From: Clostridia bacterium
Lineage (GTDB): Bacteria > Bacillota_A > Clostridia > UBA1381
Direction: 5' to 3'
DNA: 8,426 nt
Assembly (NCBI GenBank): GCA_017451145.1
Contig: JAFSSG010000002.1
Coordinates: 1 to 8,426 of the forward strand
A model generated the notes under the pieces. It saw only the letters and a program-made list of their open reading frames with translations. It made no database searches and was not told the origin of the DNA. The position numbers and the translations under genes were made by a program. Positions 6,007 through 8,426 of this stretch are shown in pieces. The stretch's first letter is position 1. Each line of letters begins with the position of its first letter.

Positions 6007-6438
6007 TTTTCCCGTACTTCCAAATCCTCCGCTCCCACGCTCCGTTTCGGAAAGATTTGTAACTTCTTCAAATTCCGCCTCCAAAAAAGGCATTATAACA
6101 AGCTGTGCAATCCGTTCATAAGGCTCGATTTTCCGCTCCTCATCGGTGTCGTTATGAATTGCGACTATGTACTCGCCCCGATAGTCGCTGTCGGCGACTC
6201 CGACGCAGTTCGCAGGGCGTAAACCCTCCTTTGCCGCAAGTCCGCTACGGGCAAAAATCGCACCAAAATATCCGTTTGGAACGGCTACCGAAAGCCCTGT
6301 CCCGATTTTTTCAGTAGTATGCGGTGCGATAGTTACCGCCTCATCTATACACGCATATAAATCGTATCCTGCCGCATATTCCGAGCCCCTTGTAGGCAGT
6401 TTTGCGTTATCCTTCAGCTTTTTTATCTCAATTTTCAT
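6004..6438 (-). CDS. dut: Deoxyuridine 5'-triphosphate nucleotidohydrolase (dUTPase)
   Basis: The enzyme hydrolyses dUTP to dUMP and pyrophosphate. This keeps uracil out of DNA and supplies dUMP for thymidylate synthesis. The 144-residue protein has all five motifs of the trimeric family in order: motif 1 AAGYDLYA (22-29), motif 2 ARSGLAAKEG (63-72), motif 3 CVGVADSDYRGEY (78-90) with the presumed catalytic Asp83 and uracil-site Tyr86, motif 4 RIAQLVI (109-115), and motif 5 RGSGGFGSTG (134-143). Motif 5 is the glycine-rich arm that closes over the triphosphate. It is therefore likely to be active. The ATG at 6436-6438 has GGAGG eight bases upstream; another ATG between them is in a different frame and stops after two codons. 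The gene is divergent from queT and convergent with the DUF1846 gene. Identification is secure. Confidence 0.97.
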   Translation of the reverse strand: MKIEIKKLKDNAKLPTRGSEYAAGYDLYACIDEAVTIAPHTTEKIGTGLSVAVPNGYFGAIFARSGLAAKEGLRPANCVGVADSDYRGEYIVAIHNDTDEERKIEPYERIAQLVIMPFLEAEFEEVTNLSETERGSGGFGSTGK

Positions 6439-6464
6439 AGCATTTTCCTCCGTAATTTTAGATA

Positions 6465-6493
6465 ATTATACAGGAAAAATGATTTTTTTTCAA
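6465..6493 (-). promoter_or_regulatory. Probable promoter of dut
   Basis: On the minus strand TTGAAA (6488-6493), exactly 17 bases, then a perfect TATAAT (6465-6470). The predicted start near 6458 leaves a leader of only about 20 nt. Confidence 0.75.
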
Positions 6494-6503
6494 GTATCGG
6501 GAA

Positions 6504-6532
6504 TTGACTTTTTTAAAAAAGTATGATATTAT
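6504..6532 (+). promoter_or_regulatory. Probable promoter of queT
   Basis: TTGACT (6504-6509), 17 bases, then TATTAT (6527-6532) with an extended TGA just before. The predicted start near 6539 coincides with the first base pairs of the riboswitch stem. The spacer contains a 16-bp perfect palindrome (6507-6522). Confidence 0.75.
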
Positions 6533-6537
6533 CCCTT

Positions 6538-6581
6538 TCAGTGAGTTCGAAACCATCCTCACTTAAAACAAAACTAAGGAG
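6538..6581 (+). promoter_or_regulatory. preQ1-I-like riboswitch in the queT leader, overlapping the ribosome binding site
   Basis: The leader folds as a short stem (AGTGAG at 6540-6545 with CTCACT at 6558-6563) closing a 12-base loop that starts TTC. An A-rich tail follows, ending in ACTAAGGAG at 6573-6581. This is the layout of class I preQ1 aptamers. C6557, just before the 3' strand of the stem, is at the position of the cytosine that reads preQ1 in known structures. Because AAGGAG is the Shine-Dalgarno sequence, control would be at translation: bound preQ1 should hide it and switch queT off. The canonical loop-tail pairing is not clean here. The best I can draw is G6549 with C6574 and C6548 with G6578. 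The queT gene downstream supports the call. Confidence 0.75.
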
Positions 6582-6591
6582 CTTTTTTAAT

Positions 6592-7068
6592 ATGGAAAAA
6601 AACACTAAGTATCTTGCACAAGGTGCTGTAATTGCGGCACTTTACGTCATTTTTACCTTCATTTCAAATGTTTTTGGCTTATCAAGCGGGGTAATCCAGC
6701 TCAGAATTTCGGAAGCCCTCTACGCACTTGCGATTTTCTCGCCGTCTGCCGTTTTGGGACTTTTTGTCGGCTGTATTCTCTCTAATATCTTGGTCGGCGG
6801 AATTTTGGTTGATGTGATTTTTGGCAGTATCGCAACCTTAATAGGTGCGTTTTTTACCTATAAACTGCGAAACCGTCCTTTAATTTCCCTGATACCCCCG
6901 ATTTTATCTAATGCGATAATAATACCGCCCATTTTGAAATTCGCCTACGGATTTGAAGGTTCTGTATGGTTTTTCGTACTGACCGTTGGAGTTGGCGAAA
7001 TACTATCTTGTGGCGTTTTGGGGTATTTGCTGTATTTGACAATAAAAAAATACGGCTATAAGGTATAA
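6592..7068 (+). CDS. queT: QueT family queuosine precursor transporter
   Basis: QueT is thought to be the substrate-binding membrane subunit (S component) of an energy-coupling-factor transporter that imports a queuosine precursor such as preQ1. The 158-residue protein is strongly hydrophobic, with about five or six membrane segments (near 10-28, 42-62, 66-90, 98-118, 124-150). The family stretch IQLRISEALYAL (35-46) is followed by PSAVLGLFVGCILSN (51-65) and VDVIFGSIATLIGA (73-86); GEILSC (135-140) lies in the last part. The ATG at 6592 follows AAGGAG (6576-6581) by 10 bases. The open frame upstream to 6523 covers the riboswitch and is not coding. No ECF ATPase or T subunit genes are adjacent, so it would share a common energising module, as is usual for this group. 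The gene ends in the MITE-like element that supplies its terminator. Confidence 0.92.
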   Translation: MEKNTKYLAQGAVIAALYVIFTFISNVFGLSSGVIQLRISEALYALAIFSPSAVLGLFVGCILSNILVGGILVDVIFGSIATLIGAFFTYKLRNRPLISLIPPILSNAIIIPPILKFAYGFEGSVWFFVLTVGVGEILSCGVLGYLLYLTIKKYGYKV

Positions 7069-7071
7069 CTT

Positions 7072-7187
7072 AAAAAGCTCCCCTTGTAAGAGGAGCTGTC
7101 GCTTAAAATGACTGAGGGGTTGTTTTAGCAACAATCCTCCCGCTTCGCATACGCAAAGCACCCTCCTTTACACAAGGAGGGCTTTTT
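7072..7187. mobile_element. MITE-like inverted-repeat element of about 116 bp, with no coding capacity
   Basis: The ends are imperfect 16-bp inverted repeats: AAAAAGCTCCCCTTGT (7072-7087), and the right end (7172-7187) whose complement reads AAAAAGCCCTCCTTGT. The similarity continues inward, so the two halves form one long imperfect palindrome meeting near 7121-7133. Each end also folds locally: AGCTCC/GGAGCT at 7076-7097 and CCCTCCTT/AAGGAGGG at 7161-7181. The inner part, GACTGAGGGGTTGTT, resembles small palindromic repeats I recall from other Clostridia, but this is from memory. No target-site duplication is evident. It lies three bases after the queT stop. Confidence 0.6.
7161..7187 (+). 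terminator. Intrinsic terminator of queT, formed by the right end of the MITE-like element
   Basis: A perfect 8-bp stem CCCTCCTT (7161-7168) with AAGGAGGG (7174-7181), loop TACAC, followed by CTTTTT. On the minus strand the left end of the same element (7072-7097) makes a matching outward terminator, GGAGCT then TTTTT. Confidence 0.85.
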
Positions 7188-7195
7188 GATAAAAC

Positions 7196-7227
7196 AAGAA
7201 GTGCATCGGAAAATGCACTTCTTTTTT
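7196..7227. terminator. Terminator after pnp (also usable from the queT side)
   Basis: An 11-bp perfect stem, AAGAAGTGCAT (7196-7206) with ATGCACTTCTT (7213-7223), has a CGGAAA loop. The plus strand then has six T's. The minus strand has TTGTTTT. The pnp stop is about 16 bases away, so this is probably the pnp terminator. Confidence 0.8.
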
Positions 7228-7242
7228 ATGAATCCGAATATT

Positions 7243-8426
7243 TTATTTAAAAATCTTGCTGAAAAAACCGCCTTTTTCCTCTTTCGGTTCTTCCTTTTTC
7301 GGCTCAGGCTTTTTTACTTCCTCAGCCTTTTGCGTTGCCTGTGGCTTAGGTCTTGGGGCGTTGTTTCTGTTTTGCGGAGGTCTGTTACCGTCATTTCTTC
7401 TTGCAGTATTCCTCGGTGCATTTCCGCCCTCACGTCTTTGCGGTCTCTCCTCATATCCCTCAGGCTTTGGCATTGTGTCCTTATGCGAAAGGCTTATCTT
7501 ACCCGTCTTTTCGTCTATTTCCATAACCTTAACGAGCAGTTTATCGCCAACTTTTACATAGTCCTCGACATTTTCAATACGCTTATAGTCAAGCTTGGAA
7601 ACGTGGCAAAGTCCGTCTTTGCCCGGAAGTATCTCAACAAAAGCACCAAAATCGGTTATCGTCTTAACTGTGCCGTCATAGATTTCGCCGATCTCAGGCT
7701 CTTTTACGATGAGCTCAATCGCCTTTTGAGCGGCTTCGCCTGACTCTTGGTCAACCGCGAAAATATAGATTGTTCCGTCTTCCTCAATATCGATTTTAGC
7801 ACCTGTATCGGCAACAATCTTTTGTATAACCTTACCGCCCTGTCCTATAACGTCACGGATTTTATCTACATCAATGTGCATTGTTGTAACCTTAGGTGCA
7901 TATGGTGACAAGTGGTCACGCACTTCGGGAATTGCTTTTAATAATACCTCGTCGATGATATAGTTTCTTGCCTTTTTCGTCTTCTGGAACGCTTCCCAGA
8001 TGACATCATAAGGAAGTCCGTCATTTTTAATATCGACCTGAATAGAGGTTATACCCTTTTTCGTTCCTGCAACCTTAAAGTCCATCTCGCCGTAAAAATC
8101 TTCCAAACCCTGAATATCAACCATTGTCGTAAATCCGTTTTCGGTTGTGATAAGACCGCAGGAAATACCTGCAACAGGAGCTTTAATCGGCACACCTGCA
8201 GCCATGAGTGCAAGTGTTGAACCGCAGACAGAGCCTTGCGATGTAGAGCCGTTTGATGAAAGAACTTCCGACACGGTTCTTATTGCGTACGGGAATTCTT
8301 CCTCTGACGGAAGTACAGGAACAAGCGAACGCTCCGCCAAAGCTCCGTGACCTATCTCACGGCGTCCCGGACCTCTTGATGGCTTCGTTTCGCCGACAGA
8401 GTATGACGGGAAGTTATAGTGATGCA
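7243..8426 (-). CDS. pnp: Polynucleotide phosphorylase (PNPase), C-terminal part (partial, runs off the right edge)
   Basis: PNPase degrades RNA from the 3' end with phosphate, releasing nucleoside diphosphates. The last 393 residues are present, beginning at [13 protein letters not shown], in the second RNase PH domain. Fragment positions: [16 protein letters not shown] (17-32); [10 protein letters not shown] (65-74); and [13 protein letters not shown] (108-120), which keeps the catalytic Asp109, Asp115 and Lys117 equivalents of E. coli Asp486, Asp492 and Lys494. The KH domain has its GQGG loop at 194-197. The S1 domain spans about 246-316 ([22 protein letters not shown]). The last 77 residues are a low-complexity tail: Arg/Asn/Pro-rich (327-360), then Lys/Glu/Pro-rich (364-384), ending in GGFFSKIFK. 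The first half of the gene and any upstream rpsO are outside the window. Identification is secure. Confidence 0.98.
   Translation of the reverse strand, partial: HHYNFPSYSVGETKPSRGPGRREIGHGALAERSLVPVLPSEEEFPYAIRTVSEVLSSNGSTSQGSVCGSTLALMAAGVPIKAPVAGISCGLITTENGFTTMVDIQGLEDFYGEMDFKVAGTKKGITSIQVDIKNDGLPYDVIWEAFQKTKKARNYIIDEVLLKAIPEVRDHLSPYAPKVTTMHIDVDKIRDVIGQGGKVIQKIVADTGAKIDIEEDGTIYIFAVDQESGEAAQKAIELIVKEPEIGEIYDGTVKTITDFGAFVEILPGKDGLCHVSKLDYKRIENVEDYVKVGDKLLVKVMEIDEKTGKISLSHKDTMPKPEGYEERPQRREGGNAPRNTARRNDGNRPPQNRNNAPRPKPQATQKAEEVKKPEPKKEEPKEEKGGFFSKIFK

Noticed and set aside
6523..6591. Upstream extension of queT by 23 codons
   Set aside because: It overlaps the -10 box and the riboswitch, so it cannot be translated from the predicted transcript; AAGGAG supports 6592.
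7186..7743. Plus-strand open frames opposite pnp
   Set aside because: They are antisense shadows of the low-complexity PNPase tail and S1 domain, rich in Leu/Arg/Phe.
1..8426. Defence, phage or toxin-antitoxin system, CRISPR array or tRNA
   Set aside because: All coding regions are accounted for by housekeeping or conserved families, and no array of spaced repeats or cloverleaf-like sequence was seen.

Overview
The window looks like chromosomal DNA of a low-GC Gram-positive anaerobe of the class Clostridia (Bacillota). This rests on a DnaD-domain replication protein, strong AGGAGG-type ribosome binding sites, consensus sigma-A promoters (several with an extended TGn -10), GreA, a preQ1-type leader in front of queT, and intrinsic terminators after almost every gene. 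No lower rank can be assigned from sequence alone. The protein content is mostly housekeeping. I found no phage, plasmid, CRISPR, rRNA or tRNA sequence.

Layout from left to right. 1-864 (-) is the N-terminal part of rpoB, cut by the window edge. 865-1087 is a divergent spacer in which the rpoB and dnaD-like promoters point towards each other. 1088-2044 (+) is a DnaD-domain protein. 2064-2975 (-) is a galactokinase-like GHMP-fold protein that has lost the catalytic motifs. The two genes share a bidirectional terminator that overlaps the coding end of the second. 3126-3632 (+) is greA, followed by two strong hairpins and a 306-bp spacer with a possible minus-strand small RNA. 3939-4388 (+) is a TspO/MBR membrane protein. 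4496-5980 (+) is a DUF1846 (UPF0371) protein of unknown function. 6004-6438 (-) is dut (dUTPase). 6592-7068 (+) is queT, a queuosine-precursor transporter behind a preQ1-I-like riboswitch. 7072-7187 is a MITE-like inverted-repeat element whose right end supplies the queT terminator. 7243-8424 (-) is the C-terminal part of pnp (polynucleotide phosphorylase).

Nearly every gene has its own promoter and terminator, and neighbours alternate in strand, so this is a set of monocistronic units rather than an operon. Functional links are loose: RpoB and GreA act in transcription, the DnaD protein and dUTPase in replication and nucleotide hygiene, PNPase in RNA decay, and QueT in tRNA modification. I do not see a clear new multi-gene system. 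The items most worth a second look are the degenerate galactokinase-like protein, the nose-to-nose rpoB/dnaD promoters with an inverted repeat around one -10, the candidate small RNA after greA, the slightly non-canonical preQ1 leader, and the MITE-like element used as a terminator.
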